From Niveispirillum sp. SYP-B3756 (GTDB taxonomy: Bacteria > Pseudomonadota > Alphaproteobacteria > Azospirillales > Azospirillaceae): a stretch of DNA of 64,000 nucleotides. Location of the stretch: NCBI RefSeq assembly GCF_009495745.1, contig NZ_WIDQ01000007.1, forward strand, positions 1 to 64,000. Reading direction: 5' to 3'. A program made the translations under genes and the position numbers. Each line of letters starts with the position of its first letter. The first letter of the stretch is position 1. Under the pieces are notes generated by a model. The model saw only the letters and a list, made by a program, of their open reading frames with translations. It was not told the DNA's origin and searched no databases. Shown here one piece after another: positions 51,526 to 60,469 of the stretch.

Positions 51526-53898
51526 ATGTCGCAGTCGCCCTCCTTCGCCTCCCGGCTTGAATATTGGACCTTCCGCCATCGCGGGCTGGTGCTGGTGATC
51601 TTCGCCCTGCTGACCCTGTTCATGGGCTGGCAGGGGGCGAAGCTGCGTGTCGATGCGGGGTTTGAGAAGACACTGCCGCTTGAACATCCCTACATGCAGA
51701 CTTTTTCCAAGCATATGAAGGAGTTCGGTGGCGCCAACCGCGTGCTGGTGGCCCTGTCGGTGAAGGAAGGCGATATCTATACGCCGGAATTCATGACCCG
51801 GCTGAAACAGGTGACGGATGCCGTGTTCTTCGTGCCCGGTGTGGACCGGGCCAGCGTCACCAGCCTGTTCACCCCCAATGTCCGCTTTATCGAGATTGTG
51901 GAGGATGGCTTTGCCGGCGGCAATGTCATCCCGGCGGAGTTCCAGCCCAATGCCGAATGGCTGCCGATTGTCCGCGAGAATGTGCTGAAATCCGGCCAGG
52001 TCGGGCGACTGGTGGCAGAAGATTTCACCGCCGCCTTGGTCAGCGTGCAACTGGTGGAAACTGACCCGCGCACCGGTGAGAAGCTGGATTACATGGCGGT
52101 GGCCAAGCAGTTGGAGGATATTCGCACCAAGTATGAGGATGCGAATATCCAGGTCCATATCATCGGTTTCGCCAAGGCGATGGGCGATATTGCCGATGGG
52201 GCGAAAAGCGTGGTGATGTTCTTCGCCATCGCCTTCGTCATCACGGCCGTGCTGGTCTATGGTTATGGCAAAAGCTGGATGATGACCTTTGCCATGCTGG
52301 GCATTTCGCTCTGCACGGTAATCTGGCAGTTCGGCCTGCTGGTGATCCTGGGCTATGGCATTGATCCGCTGTCCATTCTGGTGCCGTTCCTGGTGTTTGC
52401 CATTGCCATTTCGCACGGCGTGCAGAATGTCGGCACCATCACGCAGGAAATCGGCAAGGGGGCGGATGCCGCCACGGCGGCCCGCATCAGCTTTGAACGG
52501 TTGCTGATCCCCGGTGCTTCGGCGCTGGTGACCGATGCGCTGGCCTTTGTCACCATCGCCATCATCCAGATCCGCATGATCCAGGAACTGGCGATTTCCG
52601 CCTCTGTGGGCATGTTGATCATCATCATCACCCATCTCTGGGTCTTGCCGGTGGTGCTGTCCTTCCTGCCGCTGGGCGACAAGTACCGCGCCCGCGTCTC
52701 TGGTCAGGTGGGCCGGTTCGACAAGGTGTGGGGTTGGTTTTCCGTGTTCGCCCGGCCCAAGGGCGCCATTGTCATGGTGGTGATCGGGCTGGTGGTGCTG
52801 GGTGTGTCTTGGCGGGCGCAGGAAAACATGATCATCGGCGATACGGAGGCCGGTGTGCCGGAACTCTGGCCCGACAGTCGCTATAACCGCGATGCCCAGC
52901 TGATTGTCGACCGCTTCGCCATCGGTGTGGACATCATCCAGATCATTGCCGAGACCAAGGCGGATGGCTGTATCGACTATAATGTCATCAAGCAGGTGGA
53001 TGATTTCACCTGGGCTATGACCAATGTGCCGGGTGTGCAATCCACCATGTCCATGGCCACGGCCATGAAGACGGTGAATGCCGGCTGGAATGAAGGCAAT
53101 CTGAACTGGCGGGTGTTGCCCCGCAACAGTCAGGTGCTGGTGCGCACGGTGACGCCGATTGAAACGTCCACCGGGCTGCTGAACTCCAACTGTTCTGTCA
53201 TGCCGGTGATGGTGTTCACCAAGGATCACAAGGCGGCCACCATCCAGGGCATTGTTGATGCGGTGGTGGCCTATAACAAGGCCAACCCGTCCGACAGCGT
53301 GCAGTTCAAGCTGGCCACCGGCAATGTCGGCGTGATGGCTGCGACGAATGAGGCGGTGATGTCGGCGGAAAAGCCGATGCTGCTGCTGGTTTACGCCACG
53401 GTGGTGCTGTTCTGCGTCATCACCTTCCGGTCGCTGGTGGGCTCGCTGGCGACGGTGCTGCCGTTGATCGTGGTGTCGATCCTGTGCAATGCCATGATGA
53501 CCTGGCTGGGCATCGGGCTGAAGATTTCCACCCTGCCGGCGGCGGCGCTGGGCGTGGGGATCGGCGTGGATTACGGCCTTTATATCTTCAACCGGCTGCA
53601 AAGCTATCTGAAGCATGGCCTGAGCTTTGCCGATGCCTATTACCGCACCTTACAGGAAACCGGCAGTTCGGTGCTGTTCACTGGTCTGACGCTGGCGGTG
53701 GGCACGGCCACCTGGACCTTCTCCGACCTGAAGTTCCAGGCCGATATGGGCGTGTTGCTGACCTTCATCTTCCTGGCCAACATGATCGGGGCGGTGGTGC
53801 TGCTGCCCGCCGTGGCGGCCCTGCTCTACCGCCTGTTCCCGAAACTGTTCGAAGCGGAGGTGCGCCGCGCCTCCAAACGCACCTTCGCCGTGCATTGA
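51526..53898 (+). CDS. MMPL/RND-superfamily transporter
   Basis: A 790-residue inner-membrane permease with the RND layout: TM1 at about 16-36, a periplasmic loop, TM2-6 (VVMFFAIAFVITAVLVYGYG to IIIITHLWVLPVVLSFLP), TM7 (GAIVMVVIGLVVLGVSW), a second loop and TM8-12 (LLLVYATVVLFCVITF to FIFLANMIGAVVLLPAVAALLY). GVGIGVDYGLYIFNRL and PFLVFAIAISHGVQNV carry the conserved mid-membrane polar residues of MMPL/HpnN-like proteins. With its three upstream neighbours it suggests lipid-type export. No membrane-fusion protein gene is present. Confidence 0.92.
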   Translation: MSQSPSFASRLEYWTFRHRGLVLVIFALLTLFMGWQGAKLRVDAGFEKTLPLEHPYMQTFSKHMKEFGGANRVLVALSVKEGDIYTPEFMTRLKQVTDAVFFVPGVDRASVTSLFTPNVRFIEIVEDGFAGGNVIPAEFQPNAEWLPIVRENVLKSGQVGRLVAEDFTAALVSVQLVETDPRTGEKLDYMAVAKQLEDIRTKYEDANIQVHIIGFAKAMGDIADGAKSVVMFFAIAFVITAVLVYGYGKSWMMTFAMLGISLCTVIWQFGLLVILGYGIDPLSILVPFLVFAIAISHGVQNVGTITQEIGKGADAATAARISFERLLIPGASALVTDALAFVTIAIIQIRMIQELAISASVGMLIIIITHLWVLPVVLSFLPLGDKYRARVSGQVGRFDKVWGWFSVFARPKGAIVMVVIGLVVLGVSWRAQENMIIGDTEAGVPELWPDSRYNRDAQLIVDRFAIGVDIIQIIAETKADGCIDYNVIKQVDDFTWAMTNVPGVQSTMSMATAMKTVNAGWNEGNLNWRVLPRNSQVLVRTVTPIETSTGLLNSNCSVMPVMVFTKDHKAATIQGIVDAVVAYNKANPSDSVQFKLATGNVGVMAATNEAVMSAEKPMLLLVYATVVLFCVITFRSLVGSLATVLPLIVVSILCNAMMTWLGIGLKISTLPAAALGVGIGVDYGLYIFNRLQSYLKHGLSFADAYYRTLQETGSSVLFTGLTLAVGTATWTFSDLKFQADMGVLLTFIFLANMIGAVVLLPAVAALLYRLFPKLFEAEVRRASKRTFAVH

Positions 53899-53904
53899 AC
53901 CCAA

Positions 53905-54008
53905 CTGGCCGTGATCTGAACCTGCGGTCCTGATCACGGCCACTCTCAAGGGCCAGGGCGGCAGTCGCTGCATTGCCATCGGTTCAAAATTTTAACCGAT
54001 GGTATTGT
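53905..54008. repeat. Palindromic intergenic element copy R6 (degenerate)
   Basis: Starts with the stem TGGCCGTGATC / GATCACGGCCA just after the transporter stop, keeps a short core (GGCGGCAGTCGCTGCATTG), and ends with CCATCGGTT / AACCGATGG and TATTG. The end stem parallels the copy at 61.7 kb, with GGTT/AACC in place of GGTC/GACC. Confidence 0.65.
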
Positions 54009-54261
54009 TGCCCAGGCGGGCGAACCAGGCGCCGGCCTCCAGCAGGTTGGTCACCAGATCGGGATCGTCGGTCGCCAGCGCCTTGGCGTAGCAGGCCAGG
54101 GCGGCGCGCGCATACATCTCCTCTTCCGCGCTCAGCGACGGCATACCGGCCACTGCGGTCGCAGGGGGGGGATTTTCCGGGGGCACCAGGGCCAGCCGGC
54201 GGGGCGCTGGACGCACCTCTGGGCTGGTGCTTGGGGGCTGCTGCAAACGACGCGGACTCAT
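53992..54261 (-). CDS. Small hypothetical protein whose C-terminus runs into a repeat element
   Basis: An 89-residue protein. The first ~35 residues are Pro/Arg-rich; the second half (MPSLSAEEEMYARAALACYAK... EAGAWFARLG) is helical and looks like a genuine domain, but I do not recognise the family. The final residues NNTIG and the stop are encoded inside repeat element R6. The start is uncertain: ATG 54261 is chosen, and 54309 is upstream in frame. The function is unknown and there is no operon partner. Confidence 0.5.
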   Translation of the reverse strand: MSPRRLQQPPSTSPEVRPAPRRLALVPPENPPPATAVAGMPSLSAEEEMYARAALACYAKALATDDPDLVTNLLEAGAWFARLGNNTIG

Positions 54262-54309
54262 GACCAATCCTGGTTGTAAAAAGACCAGTGAATTGGCAGC
54301 GACATTCAC

Positions 54310-54489
54310 GCCCGTACGGTAAACAAGCCCTTAATGGTAAACGCCCTTGTCACATGGCTGGGTCGCGGGAAGGGCGGGTGTTGGGCCTGGGAAATTCGCG
54401 TCACCTTGAATTTTTTATTTTCGTTTCGTTTTGAGGGTAAAAATACTTCATTTGGAATAAAAGTCAGCAATCCCTTTATCCGTTGCAGA
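54310..54489. other. AT-rich gap
   Basis: Contains a T-rich stretch around 54405-54450 that may carry the promoter of the small gene on the minus strand. No gene is seen. Confidence 0.3.
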
Positions 54490-56085
54490 TCAGCCCTTCG
54501 GTACCACCGACAGATAGCGGGACAGGTGCAGGTCGCGGATATTGTCCTCCCAGCCCCGCACATGGGCCGCCACCAGATGGCTGGTGACATAGGTGTAAAG
54601 CGGGATGATGGGGGCATCGGCCAGCAGCTGGGTTTCAGCCTGTTCCATCAGGGCGCGGCGGCGCATCGGGTCGCCTTGCGCTGCCGCCTCAATCAGCAGC
54701 CGGTCGTAATCGGCATTGGCATAGGCGGCATGGTTCTGGCCGGCGGCCCCGGATTGCAGGATGGACAGGAAGCTGAACGCGTCATTGTAATCGCCAATCC
54801 AGCCGCCGCGCGCCAGGTCGCTAAATTGCCCCTGCGCCCGGTTGGCCAGCAGCACCCGCCATTCCTGATTGACCAGCCGTCCCCGCACGCCCAGTACCTG
54901 CCGCCACATCGCTTCCATGGCGATGGCGATGCGGCGGTGCAGTTCATTGTTGTTGAACAGGATTTCCACTTCCAGCGGCTTGCCGCCGGGACCATAGCCG
55001 GCCTTGCGGATCAGGCTGCGGGCCAGTTCTTCCCTTTTTGCCTGCGACCAACCGGCCCAAGCGGGGGCCGGCGGCTGGTAATTATCCGTGCCGGGTGGGG
55101 TCAGCGTATAGGCCGGTGCCTCCCCGGCGCGGGTGATCTTCTCCACAATCACCTGTCGGTCAATGGCCAGGGACAGGGCCAGACGCAGCTCGGGACTGGA
55201 TTTCCACGGCTCCCGCCGCAGATTGAAATAATAGAAATAGGTGGAAAGGAAGGGGGCGGTGCGCAGCGCGCCGGGCAGATTCTCCCGTATCCAGCCCAGC
55301 TGTGCCGATGGCACATCATAGGTGACATCCAGCTCCCCGGCGCGGAAACGCTTCAGCTCGGTTTCCTGATTCTCCGTCGGGTAGAAATAGACAGCATCCA
55401 GGCTGACAGTGGCCGCATCGTGGAAACGCGGGTTGCGCACCAGCTTCACATGGTCCTGCGGCACCGCCGCCGCCAGCGTGAAGGCCCCGTTGGAGAGCAG
55501 CCGACCCGGTTGGGTGAAGCCATCCCCGTAGCGTGCGACATTGGCGCGGCTGAGCGGGGCGGTGGCGGGATATTGCAGCGCGGCCAGGAAATAGCCGGTG
55601 GGCGCCGCCAGCTCCACCTCAAACGTCAGGCTGTCCACCGCGCGCACGGCCAGCGCCTCGGGCGGCAGGCGCCCTTCCGCCACCGCCCGGCCATTCTTCA
55701 CGGGCCAGAGATAGAAGGCATAAGGCGACGCGGTGGCGGGGTCCAGCAGGCGGCGCCAGGCAAAGACGAAATCATCCGCCGTCACCCGGCTGCCATCGGA
55801 CCAGCGCCCCTCTGGCCGAAGATGGAAGCGGTAGGTCCGCAGATCATCGCTGATGGTCCAGTGTTCCGCCGCACCGGGGATCAGGGCGCCCCTGGCATCC
55901 ACCGTCAGCAGCGGTTCGAGCAGGTCGCGCTGAATCCAGCCGTCCGACTCGCCGGTGGATTTATGCGGGTCCAGCGATTGCGGTTCCGACCCGTTGCCCC
56001 GATGCAGCACCCCACCCGCCCAGGCCGGGCTGCCGAGCCAGAACAGTGCCACTACCAGACAGAGCCACCGGCCAATCATCCGCAT
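54490..56085 (-). CDS. Oligopeptide ABC transporter periplasmic binding protein (OppA-like)
   Basis: A 531-residue family 5 solute-binding protein. The signal peptide (MRMIGRWLCLVVALFWLGSPAWA) is followed by LHRGNGSEPQSLDPHKSTGE, the typical SBP_bac_5 entry, then WTISDDLRTYRFHLRPEGRWSDGSRVTADDFVFAWRRLLDP and, later, WIGDYNDAFSFLSIL. ATG 56085 or 56091 are both possible. Permease and ATPase genes are not adjacent, so this is an orphan binding protein that may serve a peptide importer encoded elsewhere. Confidence 0.92.
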   Translation of the reverse strand: MRMIGRWLCLVVALFWLGSPAWAGGVLHRGNGSEPQSLDPHKSTGESDGWIQRDLLEPLLTVDARGALIPGAAEHWTISDDLRTYRFHLRPEGRWSDGSRVTADDFVFAWRRLLDPATASPYAFYLWPVKNGRAVAEGRLPPEALAVRAVDSLTFEVELAAPTGYFLAALQYPATAPLSRANVARYGDGFTQPGRLLSNGAFTLAAAVPQDHVKLVRNPRFHDAATVSLDAVYFYPTENQETELKRFRAGELDVTYDVPSAQLGWIRENLPGALRTAPFLSTYFYYFNLRREPWKSSPELRLALSLAIDRQVIVEKITRAGEAPAYTLTPPGTDNYQPPAPAWAGWSQAKREELARSLIRKAGYGPGGKPLEVEILFNNNELHRRIAIAMEAMWRQVLGVRGRLVNQEWRVLLANRAQGQFSDLARGGWIGDYNDAFSFLSILQSGAAGQNHAAYANADYDRLLIEAAAQGDPMRRRALMEQAETQLLADAPIIPLYTYVTSHLVAAHVRGWEDNIRDLHLSRYLSVVPKG

Positions 56086-56175
56086 TTCCACCCGACTGAC
56101 GATTAATGAACCCTATCACAGTCGGCAATTCCGCAGGGCGGTGCAATCGGTAAGCGCTGGACGCAGCACGGATTC

Positions 56176-56324
56176 TTATACCAAATCCCGGTGAGTAGAA
56201 CTCACCGGGATTTGGTACGGCGGCGACCGCCGCCGCGCGGCCCGTGCCGCGTAACCCAAGCCAACAGCGTTGGCGCCGGCGCTTGAGGCCGGTGATCGGG
56301 TATGATCACCGGAACAGGGTATTA
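56176..56324. repeat. Palindromic intergenic element copy R4 (149 bp, different stems)
   Basis: Begins TTATACC and ends GGTATTA. The end stems are CCAAATCCCGGTGAG/CTCACCGGGATTTGG and CCGGTGATC/GATCACCGG, unlike those of R1-R3. The core keeps the order GGCGGCGACCGCCGCC, GC palindrome, AAGCCAA plus a CCAAC..GTTGG-type hairpin, then GCCGGCGCTTGAGG. The last TTA is the stop of the PBP1A gene. Confidence 0.8.
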
Positions 56325-58448
56325 CTGCTTACCGGTCAGGCGGCGCAGCAGATTGCCGATCGGGTCGCTGCTGGCGGGTTCCGGCTCCGGCGGTGGCGGT
56401 TCGCCCAGCGGTTCGGAATGTACCTCCGGGATGCCGGCATCCGCCGTGGTCTCCATGCCATCGCCCGGATGCTGGGCCAGCAGGGCGCCGATGGGATCAT
56501 CTGTCGGCACCCGGTTCAGACCGGGCAGGCCGCGCGCCGGCAGGCCCTGATGTGCCTCCGCCATGATGGAATGCCACAGTTTGGCCGGCAGGCCGCCGCC
56601 GGTGACCTTCTTCATCGGCTTGCCATCATCATTGCCCAGCCAGACACCCCCCACCAAATCGGCCGTATAGCCGATGAACCAGGCGTCCTTGTAATCCTGG
56701 GTGGTACCGGTCTTGCCCACGGTGGGGCGGTCCAGCCGGGCGGCCTTGCCGGTGCCGCGTTCAACGGGGCCGGATAGCAGGCGGTTCATCGCCTCCACAT
56801 GGGGGGCGGCCACGGCATAGCCGGCGCTGGAGCCCTGGCGCCGGTACAGCACATTGCCGGATGTGTCGCGGATTTCGGTGATGGCATAGGGGATCACACC
56901 CTGGCCTTCATTGGCCAGCGTGGCATAGGCACCGGTTAGTTCCAGCAGGGTGGTTTCCGACGTCCCCAGCGCCAGTGACAGGTCACGGCGCATGGTGGTG
57001 GTCAGGCCCAGCCGTTTGGCGGCATTGCGCACATTATCCACGCCCACCGCCTCCATCAGCCGGATGGTGGCGGTGTTGAGCGAATTGGCCAGCGCCGTGC
57101 TCAGCGTCACCTCGCCGCGGAACTTGCCGTCATAATTGCCGGGATGCCATTTGCCCTTGGTATAGGGCGCATCCAGAATGGTGCTGTTCTCGCTCCACCC
57201 CGCCTCCAGGGCCGCCAGATAGACGATGGGCTTGAAGGAGGAACCGGGTTGGCGCAGCGCCTGGGTGGCGCGGTTGAACTCGCTCTTGTCATAGCCGCGA
57301 CCGCCGACCATGGCGTGCACAGCCCCGTCGGGCGCCATGATCACGGCGGCCGCCTGGCCGACATTGGCCTCTGCCCCCGGCCCGGCCAGCATGGCCGCCA
57401 CCTGGGCATCGGCGATGCGCTGCAGATTGCCGTCAAACGTGGTGCGCACCACCAGATCGCCATGATCGGCCCCGACGAAACCGGCTACCTGATCGGCCAC
57501 CCAGCTGGCCAGATAGCGCCCGTCGCCATCCGGCACCTCGTCCCGCTTCTCATCCGGCGGGGGGGCCATGGCGGCCTGCAACTGTGCCTCGGTGATATAG
57601 CCCTCTTCCTCCATGGCCCGCAGCACCACCCCCATGCGCCTTGTGGCCCGGTCGGGATTGGCGGTGGGGGCATAGCGTGAGGGCGCCTTCAGCAGCCCGA
57701 CAATGATGGCCGATTCCCGCAGGTTCAGGTCACGCGCCGATTTGTTGAAATAGGTGCGGGCCGCCGCATCAATGCCAAAGGTACCGGCCCCCAGATAGAC
57801 CCGGTTCAGATAGGCGGTGAGGATCTGTTCTTTGCTATATTCATGTTCCAGCCGGATGGCCAGCAACGCCTCCTGCGCCTTGCGGCGCAGGGTCTGGTCG
57901 GGGGTCAGGAACAGGTTCTTGGCCAGCTGCTGGGTCAGGGTGGACCCGCCCTGCACCGTGCGCCCGGCCTGGTGGTTGGCATAGAAGGCGCGGGCAATGC
58001 CCAGCGGATCGACGCCGAAATGGCTCCAGTAGCGCCGATCCTCCGTCGCCACCAGCGCATCAATCAGATGGCGCGGCAATTGGGAGACATCCAGCGTTTC
58101 GCCGCGCAGATCGCCAAACCGGTGGAACGGCGTACCATCGGCCGCCAGCAGCGTCACCGCCGGGCGGCGGTCGGCCTGCGCCACCTGGGAAATATCGGGC
58201 AGATCATAGGCGAAATAGGCGATCAGGCCGGCCCCGGCCATGCCCACCCAGATGGCCAGCACGGCCAGCACCGTCAGGATACGCCGGCCCCAGCCGCCTT
58301 TTCCCCCCTTGCCGCCTCCCGCCCGCTGCCGGGGCGGGCGCGGTGGGGGCGGCGGACGGCGTTCCGGCGGCGGTGGGCGCACCGGGCGCGGTGGCTCCCC
58401 ACTGGGGCGGAAACGGGGCGGGGCGGTCAGCTCACTCAACGGGGGCAT
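56322..58448 (-). CDS. Penicillin-binding protein 1A (bifunctional transglycosylase/transpeptidase)
   Basis: A 708-residue class A PBP. A Pro/Arg-rich cytosolic tail is followed by a TM helix (ILTVLAVLAIWVGMAGAGLIAYF). The glycosyltransferase domain has EDRRYWSHFGVDPLGIARA, QGGSTLTQQLAKNLFLTPDQT and KEQILTAYLNRVYLGAGTFGID. The transpeptidase domain has SSFK (RQPGSSFKPIVYL), SLN (ANSLNTATI) and KTGTTQDYKDAWF. It builds peptidoglycan in the periplasm. ATG 58448 is preferred over 58520. The C-terminus ends TGKQ, with TAA supplied by repeat element R4. The acidic Pro-rich tail after residue ~640 is unlike the catalytic part. Confidence 0.94.
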   Translation of the reverse strand: MPPLSELTAPPRFRPSGEPPRPVRPPPPERRPPPPPRPPRQRAGGGKGGKGGWGRRILTVLAVLAIWVGMAGAGLIAYFAYDLPDISQVAQADRRPAVTLLAADGTPFHRFGDLRGETLDVSQLPRHLIDALVATEDRRYWSHFGVDPLGIARAFYANHQAGRTVQGGSTLTQQLAKNLFLTPDQTLRRKAQEALLAIRLEHEYSKEQILTAYLNRVYLGAGTFGIDAAARTYFNKSARDLNLRESAIIVGLLKAPSRYAPTANPDRATRRMGVVLRAMEEEGYITEAQLQAAMAPPPDEKRDEVPDGDGRYLASWVADQVAGFVGADHGDLVVRTTFDGNLQRIADAQVAAMLAGPGAEANVGQAAAVIMAPDGAVHAMVGGRGYDKSEFNRATQALRQPGSSFKPIVYLAALEAGWSENSTILDAPYTKGKWHPGNYDGKFRGEVTLSTALANSLNTATIRLMEAVGVDNVRNAAKRLGLTTTMRRDLSLALGTSETTLLELTGAYATLANEGQGVIPYAITEIRDTSGNVLYRRQGSSAGYAVAAPHVEAMNRLLSGPVERGTGKAARLDRPTVGKTGTTQDYKDAWFIGYTADLVGGVWLGNDDGKPMKKVTGGGLPAKLWHSIMAEAHQGLPARGLPGLNRVPTDDPIGALLAQHPGDGMETTADAGIPEVHSEPLGEPPPPEPEPASSDPIGNLLRRLTGKQ

Positions 58449-58580
58449 CCGGCGGGAAAGGGTAAGACGGGCATCACCATAAAGGCCCCTGCCATCGCCT
58501 GGAAAGCGATGCCACGGCAACCCTGTCTTCCGGGTTATGCTGTATTGAGGTTGTGCCGGCCGATTAGGGCGAAAAGGCGG

Positions 58581-59654
58581 TCACTTCACCCCGGAAGCCG
58601 CCGATTCGATGGCCTGGATATGGTCCAGGCCGGGCAGGATTTCGGAACGGACGAACTCCACCCGTTTCTGCGGCCCGCCCCCGCCCTGGGGGAAGCGGGC
58701 CTTCCACAGCGCCATCTTCACCGCCAGCCCGCACAGCACGCCGCCAATGGTGACATGGTGGCTTTCAATCTGGTGGCGCACGGCGCGGAAGCTCTCCGCG
58801 CTGATATCGTTCCAGAAATCCTTGCTGCGGCGGTCGAACGCCTCAAACCGGCCGGTGATCGAGGTGGTTATGGAGGTCAGTTTCGTCTGCACATCGGCCA
58901 GCATCTTCATCACCAGCCGGTCGCGCGAAATAAGCTCGCTGCTTTTCGGCTCATTGGCCCATTTCATGAATTTCTGCACTTCCGGCACAATGCCGTCCAG
59001 GCAGGACCGGAAATAGGCCAGCGACAGGAAGACGTCGCCATAATCTTCCAGAAAATCCGGGATTTCGTTCAGCTTGACCTTCAGCTTTTCTGACAACAGG
59101 CGCAGATTGGTCAGCGCCTCTTCCTTATCAGGATTGGCCAGCATGGCCAGAATGTCGGCCACATCGCTGATCTGCCGGTCGTCGCCGCCATAGACCTGCT
59201 GCAGCAGCGGTCGGGTGAAATCCTTCATATAGCCGGTCAGTTCCGCGCGCTTGCTGTCGGAAAGCTGCAAGGCCTTGGCGTCATTGACGGCGATGCCCAC
59301 CCGGCGCAGCTCCTTGCGCAGGGTATAGACATCAAAACTGTTGATCCGCATCAGCTTGTTGATCTGCGCCATATCGGCGCGCAGGGCCTTGGCATGGCTG
59401 GGGAACAGGCTGCCCAGATGGTCGGGGTTGATCTGGCCGCTGCCGGTCTGGCGGTCGTGGAACACCTCCACCACCGTTTCCAGCCGGGCATTCTTGATCA
59501 GCTTGGCCCGGCGCAGGCCCGGCGTTTCCAGCGGCAACATGCCCATGGGCAGGATATGCAGCGCGTCGCGGGCACTGTCATCGAACAGTGCCTCTTCCGC
59601 CGCGACGGCGGCGACTTCCTCACTGGCGGCTTGTTCGCTGGTGTCGGCCATCAT
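58581..59654 (-). CDS. Conserved protein of unknown function
   Basis: A 357-residue, mostly helical soluble protein that I do not recognise as a named family. It begins with an acidic Ala/Glu-rich stretch, then LPLETPGLRRAKLIKNARLETVVEVFHDRQTGSGQINPDHL, several helical repeats (LAMLANPDKEEALTNLRLLSEKLKVKLNEIPDFLEDYGDVFLSLAYFRSCLDGIVP) and a Gly-rich, basic end. No signal peptide or membrane segment is evident. ATG 59654 or 59651 (MADTSEQ) is chosen. It lies between PBP1A and divergent hemJ, without operon partners. Confidence 0.7.
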   Translation of the reverse strand: MMADTSEQAASEEVAAVAAEEALFDDSARDALHILPMGMLPLETPGLRRAKLIKNARLETVVEVFHDRQTGSGQINPDHLGSLFPSHAKALRADMAQINKLMRINSFDVYTLRKELRRVGIAVNDAKALQLSDSKRAELTGYMKDFTRPLLQQVYGGDDRQISDVADILAMLANPDKEEALTNLRLLSEKLKVKLNEIPDFLEDYGDVFLSLAYFRSCLDGIVPEVQKFMKWANEPKSSELISRDRLVMKMLADVQTKLTSITTSITGRFEAFDRRSKDFWNDISAESFRAVRHQIESHHVTIGGVLCGLAVKMALWKARFPQGGGGPQKRVEFVRSEILPGLDHIQAIESAASGVK

Positions 59655-59863
59655 GCGTTCCCTTGCGCCGCGCCGGCGCCGAAGGCGGTAACTATAAAGG
59701 CACACACCGGCATGACAACCTTTTCACATGAGCCCTGTTGAGACAGTTTGGCCTTGTGGGGGCTTTGCCCCCATGCGGCGCGATGTTATGTAGCCCTGGC
59801 GGATCAAAAAGGGCAAAGGTCCATCGGGATACAGGACCGGCCGGAACGGGAGCGGACAACGCC

Positions 59864-60301
59864 ATGACTGATTATTATTTATGGATCAAGGCCCTTCACG
59901 TCATCAGCGTCATTGCCTGGATGGCAGCACAGCTCTATCTGCCACGCCTGTTCGTCTATCATTGCGAAGCGCCCGCCGGGTCGCCGCAATCGGAAACCTT
60001 CAAGGTGATGGAACGCCGCCTGCTGAAGGCGATCATGAACCCGGCCATGATCGCCACCTGGATTTTCGGCATCGGCATGATCGCCCTTAACCCCGACCTG
60101 CTGAAGGGCCAGGGCTGGCTTCATGCCAAGCTGACCCTGGTGCTGGTGCTGTCGGGCGTGCATGGTGTGCTGTCGAAATATGTTCGGGTGTTTGCCAAGG
60201 ATGCCAACACCAAGCCGCAGAAATTCTTCCGTATCCTGAATGAAGTGCCGACCCTGCTGATGATCGGCATCGTCATTCTGGTGATCGTGCGCCCCTTCTG
60301 A
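59864..60301 (+). CDS. hemJ: Protoporphyrinogen IX oxidase HemJ
   Basis: A 145-residue membrane protein with four TM segments, of the HemJ (UPF0093) family, oxidising protoporphyrinogen IX to protoporphyrin IX in haem synthesis. His10 in YLWIKALHVISVIAWMA, Arg in LPRLFVYH, and the WLHAKLTLVLVLSGVHG and LNEVPTLLMIGIVILVI segments are family hallmarks. ATG 59864 follows an in-frame but family-foreign extension. It is monocistronic and converges with the K+ channel gene across a palindromic element. Confidence 0.94.
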   Translation: MTDYYLWIKALHVISVIAWMAAQLYLPRLFVYHCEAPAGSPQSETFKVMERRLLKAIMNPAMIATWIFGIGMIALNPDLLKGQGWLHAKLTLVLVLSGVHGVLSKYVRVFAKDANTKPQKFFRILNEVPTLLMIGIVILVIVRPF

Positions 60302-60305
60302 GTTG

Positions 60306-60469
60306 TTATACTAATCTCCCTTGATCGTAACCGATCCAGGGAGATTTTGCGTTCCCTCAGGTGCCGGGCGGGCGCTTCCGCGCCCTTGGCTCACGCCGCA
60401 CGTGCGGCGGGCCGGCGGTCGCCGGCCTCCAACCCGCCTAATGGTCAACCTTTAGGCGGGTTGGTATTA
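60306..60469. repeat. Palindromic intergenic element copy R3 (164 bp)
   Basis: Reverse orientation of R1 and the same 164-bp length. It has the AATCTCCC-type end stem, a GGGCGC-TTCC-GCGCCC hairpin (60370-60385), CGCCGCACGTGCGGCG, the GGCCGGCG/CGCCGGCC hairpin and the end stem CCAACCCGCC.../...GGCGGGTTGG. It ends GGTATTA, and that TTA is the stop of the K+ channel gene. Compared with R1, the pairs GCT/AGC become CCC/GGG and A-T becomes G-C in two stems. Confidence 0.85.

Noticed and set aside
51181..53616. Long open frame on the minus strand antisense to the MMPL transporter
   Set aside because: It is His/Gln/Arg-rich with no recognisable domain and mirrors the codon bias of the well-supported plus-strand gene; typical of GC-rich antisense frames.
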